A DNA stretch of 64,000 nucleotides from Tigriopus japonicus (lineage: Eukaryota; Arthropoda; Copepoda; Harpacticoida; Harpacticidae). The position numbers were made by a program, and so were the translations under genes. Positions 1 to 11,008 of this stretch are shown here, piece by piece. Numbering within the stretch: the stretch's first letter is position 1; the number at the start of each line of letters is the position of its first letter. The stretch spans positions 10,496,492-10,560,491 of the forward strand of contig CM021323.1 in assembly GCA_010645155.1 (NCBI GenBank). The letters are read 5' to 3'. The notes under the pieces were generated by a model, which was not told the origin of the DNA, did not search any database, and worked only from the letters and a program-made list of their open reading frames with translations.

Positions 1-1
1 C

Positions 2-547
2 GAAGCCATCTGTCTCAAAGGAGGTCGCTATTTGGAAGCCCAAGTTCAAGGCTCAAAAACGCAGGCCAATGAAGGCACGTTGGTGCTGCTCGTATCGGGG
101 GATCGCTCGCTTTTCGACGATTCGCAGTCCTGCTTTCAAGCCATGGGCCGAAACACGTTCTACCTGGGCGAGGTGGGCAACGCCTCCAAGATGAATCTCG
201 TCCTCCAACTCATGAGCGGCGTGGCATTAGCGGGTTTCGCCGAGGGCATGGCCTTGGCTGATCGGGCGGGTCTGCAGCAAAAGGACGTGTTGGAAGTCTT
301 GGGTCTAACCAGCCTGGCGTGTCCCCTCATGGTGGAGAAAGGCAAGGCTATCATCGAGGGCGCTTTCCCCACCCACCACCCGCTACAGCATATGCAAAAG
401 GACCTGAAACTCGCCCTGAACATGGGCGATCAATTGGAGCAGCCTCTGCCCCTCTCTGCCTCGGCCAATGAAGTGTTCAAGCACGCCAAGCGACTTGGCT
501 ACGGAGAGCACGATACCTCTGCCGTTTACATTCGCGCGCGGTTCTAA
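2..547 (+). CDS. GLYR1: GLYR1/NDF (NP60) cytokine-like nuclear factor, 3' part
   Basis: This is the last coding exon, cut by the window edge. The open frame runs from base 2 to a TAA at 545-547 (181 residues visible). The text matches the beta-hydroxyacid-dehydrogenase-like C-terminal domain of GLYR1: a GGRYLEAQVQG stretch, then the helix that begins LGEVGNASKMNLVLQL, then a C-terminal segment with QKDLKLAL and ANEVFKHAK. Known family role: a nucleosome-binding factor that helps RNA polymerase II through nucleosomes; the dehydrogenase-like domain is generally considered catalytically inactive. The PWWP and AT-hook parts expected at the N-terminus lie outside the window. The catalytic-site Lys of true dehydrogenases cannot be confirmed here. 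The alternative is another beta-hydroxyacid dehydrogenase family member, less likely given the overall match. Confidence 0.88.
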   Translation, partial: EAICLKGGRYLEAQVQGSKTQANEGTLVLLVSGDRSLFDDSQSCFQAMGRNTFYLGEVGNASKMNLVLQLMSGVALAGFAEGMALADRAGLQQKDVLEVLGLTSLACPLMVEKGKAIIEGAFPTHHPLQHMQKDLKLALNMGDQLEQPLPLSASANEVFKHAKRLGYGEHDTSAVYIRARF

Positions 548-1688
548 TCATCCCGAGGGTGGAACGCGTCGCATGATAAAGATGAAGATGATTGCCTTTT
601 TTTACTCGATTATTATGAACACAAGATGATGAGGATAACAAATATGATGACGATGTTAATACTATTGCATCTGATCCCTGCTCTAGACGAACGGCATACC
701 ATGCGGTCTGGAGGAGGGCGGGTATGAAGACAAACAGTACAATCAACGGGGATAGAAGAGGACCGACCGCTCGAAAATGCTTTTGTATGCTTGTGTAGAA
801 AACCTGTTGAGAGAATGTGAACAACCAACCTTACCCCATCTGGCCCTCCCTCTTCGTCCACCGTGTCCTTCCCCATTTTCATCCGGTTCCGACTAATTCG
901 AACACGAGGACAACCCAAAGTTGTTAAATCCTTGATTTGAAAAGTGAAGTTTTCAAAGCCAATATCGAAGATGATGAATAATAAACAAACAAAAAGTCCC
1001 CATACGACAAAGAGAAACAAATAAAACCAACACCGCGCAGTTCTACTTGAAATTTCCATTGCACGTTCAAACCAAAGAAAACAAGCGATTTGGGGCCTGT
1101 GTTCAAATTCCATGGGCAATGTTCTTGGGGAGGGGGATATTCGATCTCAGAATGACGTTTGAATGTATCCTGAAATTTGAATGCCGCTATTTTCTTGACC
1201 CGAATGTGAATGGAATTTATCGACGAAACCTACACTGCGGCATTTTATTGCTTCAGTCTTAAAAGCATTGATCTCAAAGGTTCTTTATCACGATCTGATG
1301 TGATATTTCAGATACAATTTGGTGTTATGGAAAGATACCATGCTCCTACTAAACTGTTCCATCAACCATATCACTAACTGGTTTTCTCTTGTAGTTCTAT
1401 AGATGCGAAATACAAACTTGAAAATTTACTCACTTATCCGACATGGTAGGCAGGACGAAAATTATGTCCATTTCATTTTAAAACGAAAAATAACGCTACC
1501 GTTTGATTTCTTCAAACCAAAACCTTTTCAAGAGCTACAGTTATGTTCGAAAATAATTCGTTTGCCATTTGGCTGAAGGGCTCGAGCCCAAACACTATCA
1601 ATTCAAATTTTGAAAGCCATCAAAATTTTCAATCTCAATTTAAATGCAAATCAGGGGATCCACGGTTGTAGAGGTTTTATTATTTCAG
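548..1688. other. intergenic region and probable 5' part of the dsRBD gene
   Basis: No convincing coding sequence. The right end has an AT-rich tract and a good acceptor (TTATTTCAG, ending 1688) for the first recognised exon of the next gene. An ATG at 1443-1445 followed at once by GTAGGC could be a start codon with a phase-0 donor, but this is only a guess. Confidence 0.4.
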
Positions 1689-2878
1689 CCACAGCTCAAT
1701 CCATCTGCAACCAACCCACCCGTCAAAGAAGAGCGAGAATCGCCCACAAAAACGCCTCTCAAAGGTTTTCCAGTCAAGTTCCGAGGCATTAGTAAGTACT
1801 AATTCACCAAGTAGAACTTGGCCTGTCAGGTATCAGTCACAAATGAACTCGTCCCATAGACAAGGCCAAGGCCAAAACCATCCCGGGCTCCATCAAACGT
1901 AAACGGGCCAATTACCGACTCCGAAAACTGATTGCTCCTAAATCGCCCATCTTGTTGCTTAATGAAATGATTGGAACGACTCCTTTCACTTTCGAAGAGG
2001 GTCCCATCGTGGGTGGACCTACTCCTATGAGGCTCATTACAGCCCATTGTGAGGTAGGTCAAGCTAAAATCTTATTTCAACCTGAACAACCCAAGCAAAA
2101 GCACCTTCTCTTTCCAAGGTGGAAGGTCAAGCCTTCAGTGGAACGGGACCAAATCGGCAAATCGCCAAGAACTTTTGTGCCGAGAGCGTGATCCAATACA
2201 TCGCCATTCAACGGAGCTCCAATGGTTCCAAAAGTGTTCCCAGTTCCACCACCTCCAACGTAGGTGGGGAAGATATGGTCACTGGAGGCGATGAAGATGC
2301 GGCTTCTGGATCCAACAATGAAGAGACCACGGGACATGGAGAGTCCACCGGAGCTCCTCGGAACACCATCGGTATGACCGATACACCTTGGGTGCAACTA
2401 GCCTCTTTAGCGTTGTTCAAGATGTTCAATGATTGGCAAGTCCATGGCTATTCCATTCCCAATGACCTCATGAAACAGCCCAATGACTCGCCAGCCGCTA
2501 AAAACGCGTCTAACAAGGTAAGCACAAGACAAGTACGTATTCCTTTGCCCAATATAACCGCTGTGCTTTCTTAATCGGTAGCAAGGCGAAGAGGTTGCTC
2601 GTCCATTGCCCGAGAATCCCACGGAAAAACATCCGGTTCAGTTATTGCACGAATTACGAGGTCCGATTACTTACGTGACCACCGAGCAAAGAGGTCAACC
2701 CCCATCGCTGACCTTTGTTATGGAATGTGCATTGGATGGAAAAGTGTTCAGAGGTGAAGGTCGGAACAAGAAAGAGGCCAAGAAGAAGGCTTCGATTGCG
2801 GCTCTCAAGGAACTTCATGGGGTCGAATATCCGGATTCAACCACGGAGACCATTGCACCGGTTGAAGCCACGGCTTAA
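1689..2878 (+). CDS. two-dsRBD RNA-binding protein, DIP1-like
   Basis: Four exons are supported: 1689-1791, 1860-2053, 2119-2517 and 2582-2878, with phases 1, 0 and 0 kept across GTAAGT, GTAGGT and GTAAGC donors. Together they encode 330 residues; the start codon is upstream and not identified. Order of parts: a Pro/Lys-rich N-terminus with a basic run (KRKRANYRLRK); dsRBD 1 at about 63-140 (LLNEM...GTGPNRQIAKNF); a Ser/Gly/Asp-rich linker; a short conserved helix (PWVQLASLALFKMFNDWQ) near 189-206; and dsRBD 2 at about 249-315 with the canonical GEGRNKKEAKKKAS motif. No deaminase or helicase domain follows, since the TAA comes 15 residues after dsRBD 2. This layout resembles insect Disconnected-interacting protein 1; ADAR without its catalytic domain and Staufen-like proteins are alternatives. 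Likely role: binding double-stranded RNA in the nucleus. The identity is inferred from domain order. Confidence 0.8.
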
Positions 2879-5332
2879 AGGCAGAATCCATTTTCATTTG
2901 TGCGTGTGCGCTTTTTTTTTGTCTTGTCCTTGGACAAATGTTTGTTTTTAATGCCCTATTTGCCTTCGAACTACCAATAGAGAAAGAAGAAGAATTTGTT
3001 TAGAAATCTGTTTTATCTTTGAAATTTGACTCGGTATGAACGGAGTAGTTTTAGACCAAGAGCTATTACTCAGCAATGAAAATGAAGCGAGAGATCATGA
3101 AGCCACACTATTCTGCTCGTTCTATGTAAAAAATTGTTGTTGCGAAAGGTGTTAAACTCGTTGAAAATCCAAGTGGCAGCACTTAAGGTGTAGCAATGGA
3201 AAAAGAACTGTCACTTGACTAATTGTTGACTATGTAAGAGCTCTTGGGAATAAGATTTTCCTAAAGACAGTGAAGATACGCTACAGATACCCTTGTCTTG
3301 ATTTAAAGTGATTTGTGAAAAGAAATTGCTCAGACACTTGATTCTCAGTAAATTGAGCTGATGATCTTTCGTTGGACGGTTTTTAGCCACGTAGCCTGTT
3401 TGTCACTCATATCTAGAATTGGACTTCTGAGGCACTTGGAACATGAGCTCCAAAGGCTAGTTTTCAACATTTACTCAGGAAATCGGAAGACTGATCGATT
3501 CAAGCTGGAAATTTAGAACAAAGTCAAGGCAGAACCCTCTATTTCCTGCCATCTCAACCTTTCTTATCCTCCTTCTCGAGCGAGATATGCTTGCTGGTGG
3601 CTTGGAATTTGACCAATCGGCCGTTATTTGATCCCAAAGCAGCCAAGACATGAAGAAGAAAAAAGAAGACGAAAACATATATCAATCAGGGCAGTTGGGA
3701 AGAAGATATCAGCGAACTCTTCACCACTCGACCTGCCAGAATAAGTCTGACTCAAGACTTCTTTGTCTAAGCATGGACTAATTGCCAAATTATGCTGAAT
3801 AATCCGTATTGTTTGGATTGGTAAATGGGGCCAAAAAGATTGGACATGTGATTTATGAACACCGACAATTCAATGACTATCGTATTCCAAAGAACTTGCT
3901 CGTGGAATTTGTACATTTTTATTGAATATGTAGAAAAGGTTTCAAAGAAAATAAGGATAACATATTTGCTTATCTCTAAAGAGTGCAGTTGTACAGGAAG
4001 GACAATTCGTTTGAATTTAAAAACACATATCTTGCTAATTCTTGAACGTCGATGAGGATCATCAAAATATTTGAGAAAATATGAATAGACCTAAACACTA
4101 AAGGAATCTTTTGCAATTCAAAGCAATGACCTTTGCGCTTACAAGGGGCTTCAAAACAAATGCAACAGAAAACCACTATCATTGCTAGGGCTTGTTCACT
4201 TCATTCACCATTAGTTTCGCCAAATATCAATTCATTTACAATTAATATTCCTTTAAATGAAAGTTGTGATGTAGCGTTTGATCAAGGAATCGATTTTGAG
4301 GTAGTTACGAATAATCGTTACCGGGTATTAAAAAAAAAAGAATCAGTTTTAAAGTATTCATTGAATTAGATTGGCCAAACCCTTTGCTTGAAGTCAAAAA
4401 AGAACAATTGAACAATTTCCCCAAATTTAATATAAAGGCGACGACGATTACTCGTGAAGGGTATTTTTTGAAAGCAGGGAGTGTTCGTGACTCGGACTTT
4501 TTTCTCCCTTCCGAATGTTAGCAAAAATCGAAAATTAGGAAACATAAAGTGAAAAAAGTGTTTGTATCTTAAGAATTGTTTTCTGCCCCATCTTTTTGAC
4601 CTTCATACATTTTTTGTGAAATAGACCATTTCCGAGTTACGAACATGGTTTCCTGTTCCGTTTCTTTTCAGTCACCCGGTATTTTTCTTGCTGAGGCTAT
4701 CAAGTAATTGTCCTACTCATATCACACAAGGATGGCTTGGGTTGCCAAAGTGCTCTCACTTTTCATAAACAGTCTTTGGCTTCTTTGACTAAGAATATTT
4801 CATAAACAAGTCCGCTCGAGAGAAAAAAGCTTCCTGAAGTTATCGGTTCAATTTAAAAGATGATTTCCAGAGTCAGCTTCGGGGTTGAACGTTGAACTGG
4901 AGCTAGATGGGGGACACGCTAATCTGTTTAGCTTGTTGAGTTGGTTTACTTAAGTTTCATTGAAATTTGTGCCCCAAATATGGCATTCATTAGTAAGGAT
5001 GGGCCTCAACATCCCAGAATGAGCCCATGGGGACTTTGCATGGTTGGCCAACCTTATTTTCGACAAGAGAAACAGTTTTTATTTGTCCAATTGGTCGTGT
5101 ATGCGCATATGATTAGTTCAGTGATCTGGAGGGTCCATTGCTTTTTCTTTAACGATAAATCTACTTTCATTTTGTTTTGAAGAGTGCATTCGTTCCATTC
5201 TTTGGGAAAAGAATATTGTTGAAGTTGATGATACCAATTTATGCGCACAAGTGGCAAGTCGAAATAAATCTTTCAATCCCTCCTTACCTTGAACAAAAAA
5301 TTATTAACTACTGCAGGGACAGAGTTTTGCTG
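2879..5332. other. intergenic region, no gene recognised
   Basis: AT-rich sequence downstream of the dsRBD gene. The short open frames here have no recognisable protein text or splice structure. Nothing else seen. Confidence 0.5.
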
Positions 5333-6370
5333 TAAAGGGTGGTCCTAATTTAGTGTCCCATCGAAATATAACTATAAATCAAAGCCCGTTTCGCATATCG
5401 AAACAATCTTTATTAACTTTTTGAAGCCTAATATGCATCAATCATCATCAAACGAATTCATACAAAATGAACGCCTCGTTTCTGAATGAGAGCTCTGAGT
5501 CTCTTTTTGGCACTGGCACAGGAAATACGCACCACATTATCCGAAATTGCATCCCGTGCGACCTCCGCAGGAGCCATCAGAGAGTCTTGTTGGGTCTAGG
5601 AGTAGCATTGAGGTCTTTTGAACCCTCCCCCACATGGCAAAGTCAAGAGGGTTGCAATCTAGTGATAAAGGAGACCAACTTTCTTTGATACAAACCTGTG
5701 AGAAGTTACCTTTGCACCACTCTTGACCAGTTGTTGCAGAATGGTCGGGGGGCCCCATCTTGTCAGAAACATACTGGAAGCCCGGCAAGTTCAGCTTGGA
5801 TCCATGGCATCACTTTTGATTGCAAGAAGTCAAGGTAGATTGTCTTGTTGATCTTCACGCCGTCTGGAATGCAAATGAGGGGAGACTTTTTTGCCGTTTG
5901 GAGGCTCCCCAAATCATCACCGACGTCGGTTTTTGGGCATGGTACACATTTCTAATGTCGTCCGGGATGTTAGATGATAAGATTTGATTGTTTTGAGAAT
6001 TAATCTTTTTGGGTGGCCTCAAAAAGCTTCTCATTGGCGAAGAGCACAATGACCTCTGGGTTTTGAGTGTACCAATTAAGAAGAATTTTCGATCTTTCGC
6101 GCCTTTTCGCTCGTGAGGCCTCGAAAAGTGGTTGTTTCCTCTGATGTTTAAAAATGCTTCATGTCAAGGTACTCTGACGATTTTTTTTTGGATAGTCTTC
6201 CCAACATTTTACTCTTGAGCCATCTTGTTCATGGATCAAGCAGGGTTTCTCCCTATCTTAGCCTGAACGACTTTAGTCAGTCGTGAAGTCCTCACGGTCG
6301 GCTTTCTGCCTTGCCCGTGTTTCCTTACGACACCGCCAGTTTCTTCAAAAACTTTCTTGGTCCTCCAACT
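5333..6370 (-). mobile_element. decayed Tc1/mariner-type transposon (transposase remnant)
   Basis: Read on the minus strand, broken frames keep the order of a mariner transposase. An N-terminal helix-turn-helix segment (RKPTVRTSRLTKVVQAKI) lies near 6270, followed by a KMAQE-like motif, VMIWGASKRQKS near 5910, an IPDGVKINKTIYLDFL-like stretch near 5850, and finally WCKGNFSQVC...CNPLDFAMWGRVQ near 5640. The last is the usual SPDLNPLDYxxWG block in which the expected Pro-Asp is degraded. Several frameshifts and stops show it is dead. The left end near 5333 (GGTGGTCCTAATTTAGTGTC) may be an inverted-repeat end; the right end is lost in a junction with a reverse transcriptase fragment. Confidence 0.78.
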
Positions 6371-7524
6371 GAATTTTCGATTGACATTTGTGTGCTCATT
6401 CAAGTTTAGATTTTCAGCAATGTTTAATCCAAGAAACTTCACTGTCTTTTCATCTCTACCTCTTCCTACTTGAGTTATGGGTTCTTTGTTTAAAAATATA
6501 CAAAAATGATTTGCTACTTTTCGGGGACTAAATAAAATGAATCTTGTTTTCTTTAAATTTAAAGAAAGTCTGTTGAGGATAAAATAAATGGCTAATTCTT
6601 TTGGCATTTGACTAGTTTCCAGTTCTGTTTTGATAAGATTGTTGCCAAAGTGTTGAAGACTTGTCATCTCCAAACATGGTGACTTTAAACTTAGTGACTA
6701 AAGGTAGATCATCAATGAATATTAAAAATAAAAGGGGACCCAATATTCTACCTTGTGGTACTCCACATGTGATCGTTCTGAAGTCAGACTGACACTCATT
6801 GATAAATATACTCTGTTGTGTACCTGAAAGATAATTCTGAATCTATCAAACAATGTTTTGGCTGAACCCATAACTGTCCAATTTAGCTAATAAAAATTTA
6901 TGGTTTACAGTGTCGACAGCTTTCATTAGGTCTAAAAATATGCCCACTGAGTATTTTTGACTACTTTGAAAAGATTATATCTTGAAGCAAGTTGTGAACC
7001 GCGTGCCGAAAGCCAAATTGAAATAGGCTAAAATGGTCTTGAGAGAAAGGGATAAACATTTGTTGGTATACCAACTTTTCTAGTACTTTTGATAAGGATG
7101 GAAGTATACTTATCGGTCGAAAATTGGTCGTTGCTTCCTTGTCCCCACCCTTGAAGAGGGGTATCATTTTTGCAGTTTTCCATGACGATGGGAGGTCCCG
7201 ATTTCAAAGACAAAGTTATCAAACGAGCCAGAGGTCGCGCGGTGTTTCAAATTTAATTCCCTTACGGACAATGTCAGATATTTCATCTACAAAGTTATGA
7301 CTAGAGTTGTTCGAAAACCCGTCAATTGTTTTTAAAACATTTGAGCTAGATACTGCCTCAAAATAATAGGAGTATTGGTTGGCTAAAATGGGGAAATGGT
7401 CTAATGGGGATAAAGAATAGCACTGTTTGGTATCACAAGATATTAATGTATCAAAATTGAATGAGAAAGTTGCATTGCATACGTATATGAGATGGATCCA
7501 ATCCAAGACTGCCTGCCTCTCCAT
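6371..7524 (-). mobile_element. 5'- and 3'-truncated non-LTR retrotransposon (reverse transcriptase remnant)
   Basis: Minus-strand frames read in order: a degenerate endonuclease end (LSPLDHFPIL, near 7400); RT fingers/palm text FRPISILPSLSKVLEKLVYQ (near 7090); CGVPQGRILGPLLFLIFIDD (near 6760-6715); and FGDD in the place of the usual YADD catalytic box (near 6680). A frame change is followed by NRLSLNLKKTRFILFSPRK and VKFLGLNIAENLNLNEH (6570-6390). This is the block order of jockey/CR1-type LINEs. The catalytic box change and frameshifts indicate an inactive copy. The 3' side stops abruptly at the mariner remnant. Confidence 0.78.
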
Positions 7525-8610
7525 GGATCAGTGCTCAACTCCACCCCTTGACAAGATCATCATGGTTGGTTGCTGCGGTTGAGCTCTCTCGTTCTGGCCA
7601 AACTAACCGATCACAGACGGACTTAAACCCGATTGCTCGGGTGTTTTCCCTGCCTTTCTCCCTCTTTTAACAAATGCATACTCAAACAGCCTGATTGCAA
7701 GATCATATTTAAAAAAGACTGACCCCTCTTGCGATATGGGATCAGTCGGACGAAAGCTGTAGACAAGGGAGCATTCCTTTTGCGATTTCAAACACCTTCT
7801 ACCTCTTTGTTGGTACTTCGTCTGTTCTCTCGCTCGGGCTGGATTCTTGTGATGTGAACGTGGGTACACTTCATTTGTTCAGACAAGTGCCCACTTCAAC
7901 ACCACGGCGATTCAAGCTCTATTCAACGGATATACGTACTTAAATACGGACCTAAACCAAGGATTTTGTCGGTCATGGGAAAAGTCATGTTGTACAGGGT
8001 CAGTTTGATGTTTGTTTAAGTCCTTTTTATCAAATCTAATGGAGTTCTTTCTTACGAGAAGAGGGTTACTTCTGAAGTAGTAATTCGTTTGAAGACCAAA
8101 TTTTGTGCTAACTTTCTTATTTAATAGTCTCAAGATGGGTGTACCAATTTGCACAGAAAAAGCATATTGAAGTCTACAAATTGTTGCGACGAGGCAGGCA
8201 TGGGACATGGACGAGCAAGCAATTAGTCATTCTATTGTATCTTTTGTCTAGTTTCTATTCAATTTCAATTTTGTGAAAACTAAGTTGTTTCAAACAATTT
8301 TCTTTTCAAAAGTTCAGATTTTTGCTCTTTGCTTTTGTTCCTTGTCCAATTCATGACTCTTATCGCATCATTATCCTACTCAGTCACAAGTTACAATGGC
8401 GTATTGCAAAGTTCAAGCATCAAAATGTGGTAAAAAATCATTTCCGAAACATAACAGAACTAGGTTTAAGCTTTAATTTGATTTCATTCCGTTTTGTTTG
8501 GTTTTATCTTCTGACAGCCTTCATCAGATCCAACGATTGTTCACTATTATTTAATGATATGCACAGTACATTTCAATATTTTTTCTCTCTTTCTCTATTT
8601 TCATAACACA
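7525..8610. other. unassigned sequence next to the retrotransposon remnant
   Basis: Two minus-strand open frames (7603-7869, 88 aa; 7912-8208, 98 aa) have no family text I recognise. They could be older retroelement sequence. No splice structure seen. Confidence 0.3.
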
Positions 8611-8612
8611 TA

Positions 8613-8651
8613 ACTGAAAGTCTATACTGAAAGTCTATACTGAAAGTCTCA
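8613..8651. repeat. three tandem copies of a 13-bp unit
   Basis: The unit ACTGAAAGTCTAT is repeated three times (the last copy ends CTCA), directly abutting a foldback element. Confidence 0.85.
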
Positions 8652-8937
8652 AGCTGAGTTTACAAACCCTGTGACAACTTGAGTTGTTACAGAAATTTTA
8701 CGTTACCACACGCCGTTGGTTTCATTTGCAAACACGAAAGTACGTAAGTTGCCACAAGAAATCGTTCAAAGAAAGCTAAGCTTGTAAACCCCGTCGCAAA
8801 ACTCTTTCATAACTTTTGCCACAGGATTTCTTGTCCTAACTTATGTACTTTCGAGTTTGCAATTAAAGTCAATGACGTGTGGTAGCGAAAAATTTCTGTC
8901 ACAACTCAAGTTGTCACAGGGTATATAAACTCAGCTT
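8651..8937. mobile_element. foldback (long inverted repeat) MITE
   Basis: The two halves are near-perfect reverse complements. The left arm starts AAGCTGAGTTTACAAACCCT and the right arm ends in its complement (CTCAGCTT); homology continues inward for roughly 120 bp per arm, with a small palindrome (ACAACTTGAGTTGT) inside each. No coding capacity. No target duplication could be read, so the superfamily is unknown. Confidence 0.78.
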
Positions 8938-9281
8938 CTAGGTCTTTTTCCCCATTTGGAAGTCTTCATCAACCCATTTTACGGAAATTCGTCAAAATTT
9001 GGCCTAACTTTTCACCACATCACCCTAATGGGTCCTTTAACGAGCAGCTGACTGGGAGGTCACAGTACATAGGACTGGGAGGTCACCTTACTAATACAGC
9101 TCCAAATTTTGCACCCTGACACAAACGTTTGACGTATTTTCGAACTTCTCAATGTATATTGGACACGTAAGAACAAAAAATGTGCGTATTAAAGCTCAAA
9201 GGTTGTACGTGTTTTCGATTGCACTGGTTGCGCTTAAAGGACTCTAAATCAACGAGCGGATGAACAGCAATCACTCGAAGC

Positions 9282-9340
9282 CTTGTTTTGAATTTTCAAG
9301 CGCTCTCGCGCGCGCCCGAAATCAGCTAGGGCTACTTCAA
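9282..9340 (+). repeat. short dispersed repeat, copy 1
   Basis: About 55 bp (CCTTGTTTTGAATTTTCAAG ... CAGCTAGGGCTAC) shared in the same orientation with 10952-11008. It borders the left end of the 1-kb repeat. Confidence 0.75.
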
Positions 9341-9341
9341 C

Positions 9342-10304
9342 CAGCAACCTCTCACCACAGGACGCGAACTTCAGCTGACGCGAAGCCCAATGAGGCCCTT
9401 GAAACGGTGCGGCTCTGCACTGAATTTGAACGAAATTGCCGAAAGACGATAGAAAAAGGTGTTGGATAGCAAACATCACTTCAGAATATTGTTGCAGCAT
9501 GAGATAGCGCTCCTTTTCCTGTCGTTTACTTTATAATGATGCTTACTGTTCTCAGGGATTAGTCAAAACTGAGCTACTTCAGACCAATGTCTCGCACAAA
9601 ACTAAGAATGGATCGCAATTAAAAGCATGTATAACTTGAATATAATAATACCAACTTCAGACAACGGGTTCAATTATACTTAGATCAAGTTTCATGAAAA
9701 TTGGGCGTCTTTTTGGTAAACTGTGGCCATGTTATTAACAATGAAACTCACAGCCACAGTATCAACACTCTTCTCCATTAAAAAAAAAAACATCATTTTT
9801 ATTCAGTATTTTATCGTCTGAAATGCTTGAAGTCCATTAGATGCCAAATATCAACATTTTGACGGGCCAAACCGAAAGGAAGCACAATATTGAACAAATT
9901 ATTCATCAACTTATGGTTGAGTTGTTGATGATTCCCTCTGAATGATTATTCATGCAGAATGAAGTAAAGAACAGATCACCTTCATGGAGCACTAAATTCT
10001 TCACTTTGATGGTGTTGTTATGTTCTTATAATCTGAAACCATTAGTATTTCAGGATAAGTTGAATAGGGTTGATAATGAATGATGAACGTGATTTAGCCA
10101 AGAGTGGGTTGCGTTTAATTATCTGTAAGAGACAGATACACAAACTAGAATGATGTCTAGACAATTCATTCACTGATTTATTATGAAATATTGAATATTG
10201 AGTCCATAACACTTGCCTATCGTTCAGTCCATAGGGCCTCATTGGGCTCTCAAAAACAACAACAAACAGCTGTCTTCGCATCCTCTTCTGTAAGTATATC
10301 CATG
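9342..10304 (+). repeat. 1-kb dispersed repeat, copy 1
   Basis: Closely similar, in direct orientation, to 45477-46438. Shared landmarks in order: AACCTCTCACCACAGGACGC, a Glu/Phe-like GC block, ATAATAATACCAACTTCAGA, TATCAACATTTTGA, CAGGATAAGTTGAATAGGGT and CAACAACAAACAGCTGTCTT. No long frame is conserved between the copies, so it looks non-coding and is unclassified. Small indels distinguish the copies. Confidence 0.85.
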
Positions 10305-10315
10305 CTTCAACTTGC

Positions 10316-10372
10316 CAATAATGACTAGATGTCGCATTGGCCCGTTCCGTCGGCGAGAGAAAAAGTGACACC
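10316..10372 (+). mobile_element. solo terminus of the CACAGAYC MITE family
   Basis: About 53 bp matching one end of the MITE at 16611-16924 (ATGACTAGATGTCGCATTGG onward). It sits head to tail against the outer end of the next, almost complete copy, so that 10316-10683 now begins and ends with the same sequence in inverted orientation. Confidence 0.8.
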
Positions 10373-10683
10373 CACAGACCATATAATGGCTAGACCTCGC
10401 TTCGTGCGAGAAAAAGGTGGACAACTTTGCTTCATCAGCTGGTACATAACACTACACCCTAAAATGGTGGGAATTTCGAACTTTTCAAAATTTTGCCAGC
10501 GTGGCCAAATCCTGAACAAACTCAACGTACCGTACGTACTTTGTTCTCGACGCGAGCGAGCGTCTTTACTTCTGAGCACGTGGTCGCCCTGAGATTTTGA
10601 AGCTAGCGCAGCTGGGCCAAGTGGTGTCACTTTTCTCTCGCCGACGGAACGGGCCAATGCGACATCTAGTCATTATATGATCT
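10373..10683 (-). mobile_element. hAT-like MITE of the CACAGAYC family, copy 1 (slightly truncated)
   Basis: Reverse-orientation copy of 16611-16924. The left end reads CACAGACCATATAATGGCTA and the right end stops at ...ATTATATGATCT, lacking the last few terminal bases. The apparent open frames on both strands are by-products of its inverted repeats. No target duplication remains. Confidence 0.85.
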
Positions 10684-10951
10684 AGAAGGAGATATGATAT
10701 GAAGGAGAACGAGAAGGTTATCTCTTCCGGCACAAATGTTTTTGGCCAGTCATGGCCTTCAAAGGGTAAAAAGGTCAAACATTATGCTTTCAAAGGTAAG
10801 TTGAGATCATGAGCATCAATTTAATAGTAAATAGTGCATAGGTAAAGTTGCCTCAAACAGGTCCAACCCAAGAACCACAGTACAATGGAACCGACGTCTT
10901 GGGACCAAAATGGCACATGCGCGTACTCTTTTATTATAGCGCTCTATCCAA

Positions 10952-11008
10952 GCCTTGTTTTGAATTTTCAAGCGCTCTCGTGCCAGCCCGAAATCAGCTA
11001 GGGCTACT
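10952..11008 (+). repeat. short dispersed repeat, copy 2
   Basis: Second copy of the 55-bp repeat described at 9282-9340, about 90% alike by eye. Confidence 0.72.

Noticed and set aside
10325..10657. 110-aa and 87-aa open frames, repeated at 16640-16951
   Set aside because: They lie within the CACAGAYC MITE on both strands and mirror its inverted repeats; no protein family text.
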